Below, piece by piece: positions 63,091 to 64,000 of a DNA stretch of 64,000 nucleotides. The stretch is from Aerococcus christensenii. GTDB taxonomy: Bacteria; Bacillota; Bacilli; Lactobacillales; Aerococcaceae. The DNA is taken from positions 372,001 through 436,000 of the forward strand of contig NZ_CP014159.1 in the NCBI RefSeq assembly GCF_001543105.1. The letters are read 5' to 3'. The notes beneath the pieces were generated by a model that did not search any database, was not told where the DNA came from, and saw only the letters and a program-made list of their open reading frames with translations. Both the position numbers and the translations under genes were made by a program. Numbering within the stretch: position 1 is the stretch's first letter; each line of letters begins with the position of its first letter.

Positions 63091-64000
63091 TTAAAATACA
63101 ATAGGAGATTGTATAATCTTAGCTACTAAATTTTGAGCTTCTTTCGCTTCTAGAAGATGCAACAAATGAAAATCGTGAGGCATGGAATCAAAACTATAAA
63201 AAGCGGTCTGCGGATCTACTGCCTTCATTCGCTGATAAAAATTCTTCACTTGTTCATAGTGACGATCATATGTCCCTACAATAAACCGTAAACAGGGTGA
63301 CCCTTCTGTTTCGATCCCCGAGAGATCAACCGATTCATCAACTTTCTCCCATAAGGTACGAATAGCAATTTCTTTAGCCAAATCTATCCCATAATCATGA
63401 TCTTCTTGAACAGCTTTATCAAGCCCTTCATTCGAGCTAGTAAGCCAAGGACTCATAACAATTAATTCTTCAATCAACACATCTTTTCTAAGATCTCTAG
63501 CCACTTGTAAAGCAAACATCGCACCCGTATCTGAAGAAAGGAAATGAATTTCCTCATCGCAGTAAGCCAAACTCAATTCATTCACTAAGGCTGCCAAACG
63601 CGCACTTTCTTCTCTGAAACGCCGTTTTCCATTTAATGGCTCCGCATAAGGAATAATTATCCTTGCCTGTACAGCTTCTGATAACCGACTTATAAATCTC
63701 CACTCTCCTTCTCCCAAAGGATGTACACGATGCCCTCCAGAAAAATAAATAATCAAACGATTGGATAAATTTTCCTCAGGCGTGTAGGTCCAAACCTTTC
63801 CGTTAAAATATTCTTTAAGTTGGAGGCTTTCAAGTAAACGGTGATCCCTAGGAGGCGTTAAATCTTGTGCGTTATTTATTCCTTCTTCTAAAACTTTATT
63901 ATAATCACTTGGGGAATGGAAAGAGAGGATTATTCTTTCTTTCAGAGTATGTCTATCCTCCATCAAACGACTGCGTACACTTCGCTCTTCTCTATATAAT
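63091..64000 (-). CDS. Alpha/beta hydrolase-like protein, 5' end probably outside the window
   Basis: At least 291 residues of an alpha/beta-hydrolase fold related to the esterase/Abhydrolase_3 group: an oxyanion-type segment LIIYFSGGHRVHPLG, strand VQARIIIPYAEPL, and a final His in MPHDFHLL. The nucleophile elbow, normally Gly-x-Ser-x-Gly, reads SSDTG (in HFLSSDTGAMFAL), so Asp replaces the Ser. In-frame TTG/ATG codons exist at 63966 and 63963 but without a clear ribosome site, and the frame stays open to the window end, so the true start is probably beyond 64000. Confidence 0.65.
   Translation of the reverse strand, partial: LYREERSVRSRLMEDRHTLKERIILSFHSPSDYNKVLEEGINNAQDLTPPRDHRLLESLQLKEYFNGKVWTYTPEENLSNRLIIYFSGGHRVHPLGEGEWRFISRLSEAVQARIIIPYAEPLNGKRRFREESARLAALVNELSLAYCDEEIHFLSSDTGAMFALQVARDLRKDVLIEELIVMSPWLTSSNEGLDKAVQEDHDYGIDLAKEIAIRTLWEKVDESVDLSGIETEGSPCLRFIVGTYDRHYEQVKNFYQRMKAVDPQTAFYSFDSMPHDFHLLHLLEAKEAQNLVAKIIQSPIVF

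Overview
The window looks like a chromosomal segment of a low-GC Gram-positive coccus of the order Lactobacillales. I cannot name the genus. The evidence is strong AGGAGG ribosome sites and house-keeping genes of Firmicute type: a tyrS T-box, an M-box, a GlnR box, a Zur-like box, Veg, RNase M5, PurR, and an AdcC with the Gly-Ala-Ala-Lys form of the Walker A motif seen in streptococci. A YSIRK-type surface-protein signal and a CpsB/C/D-like block also point there.

Layout. 1-5 kb: the start of a lipoprotein, peptidases PepV and PepQ, a small membrane gene broken by a stop, metK, and an unlisted 59-aa membrane protein. 5.4-6.7 kb: a decayed IS3-family element. 6.7-14.6 kb: alanine racemase, an AraC regulator, a TPR protein, a HAD phosphatase, a D,D-carboxypeptidase, and proBA. 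14.6-19.9 kb (minus strand): two DegV proteins, Nudix, a metal-site-less CpsB homologue, CpsC, CpsD, a 47-aa ORF coupled to CpsD, and an unknown 155-aa protein. 20-29 kb: guaC, coaD, an LCP ligase, map, a GntR regulator, flavodoxin, an orphan peptide-binding lipoprotein, and a membrane-anchored polysaccharide deacetylase.

29.4-43 kb (minus strand) is the main accessory block, a surface-glycan locus. It holds a Wzx flippase, a GT52/polysialyltransferase-like enzyme, a GT2-GtrA protein, a degenerate polysaccharide deacetylase, a NeuA-PseG fusion, NeuB, a Wzy-like polymerase, two GT2 enzymes, and a GT-C gene split by a stop codon. A tRNA-Arg(CCU) sits inside it. The genes point to a nonulosonic-acid-containing polymer. 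The chain-length/kinase genes (15-17.6 kb) lie apart from it, and no initiating phosphoglycosyl transferase is in the window.

43.3-45.3 kb is a graveyard: a RelE/ParE-like toxin tail, a frameshifted and truncated YSIRK surface protein, and the tail of a regulator-like gene. 45.5-56.6 kb resembles the conserved metS-yabD-rnmV-ksgA-veg-ispE-purR order known from Bacillus, with adcCB and a broken MFS gene inserted before purR, and tyrS with its T-box upstream of metG. 56.9-60 kb is an M-box-controlled Mg2+ P-type ATPase preceded by a 34-codon ORF with a strong ribosome site. 60-64 kb: FchA-like cyclodeaminase, glnA under a GlnR box, a membrane zinc peptidase, and an alpha/beta hydrolase that runs off the window.

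Recurring themes are pseudoenzymes next to glycan genes (CpsB-like, NodB-like) and many single-lesion broken genes. The homopolymer frameshifts could be sequence errors. The stop-codon lesions and the IS decay are less likely to be.
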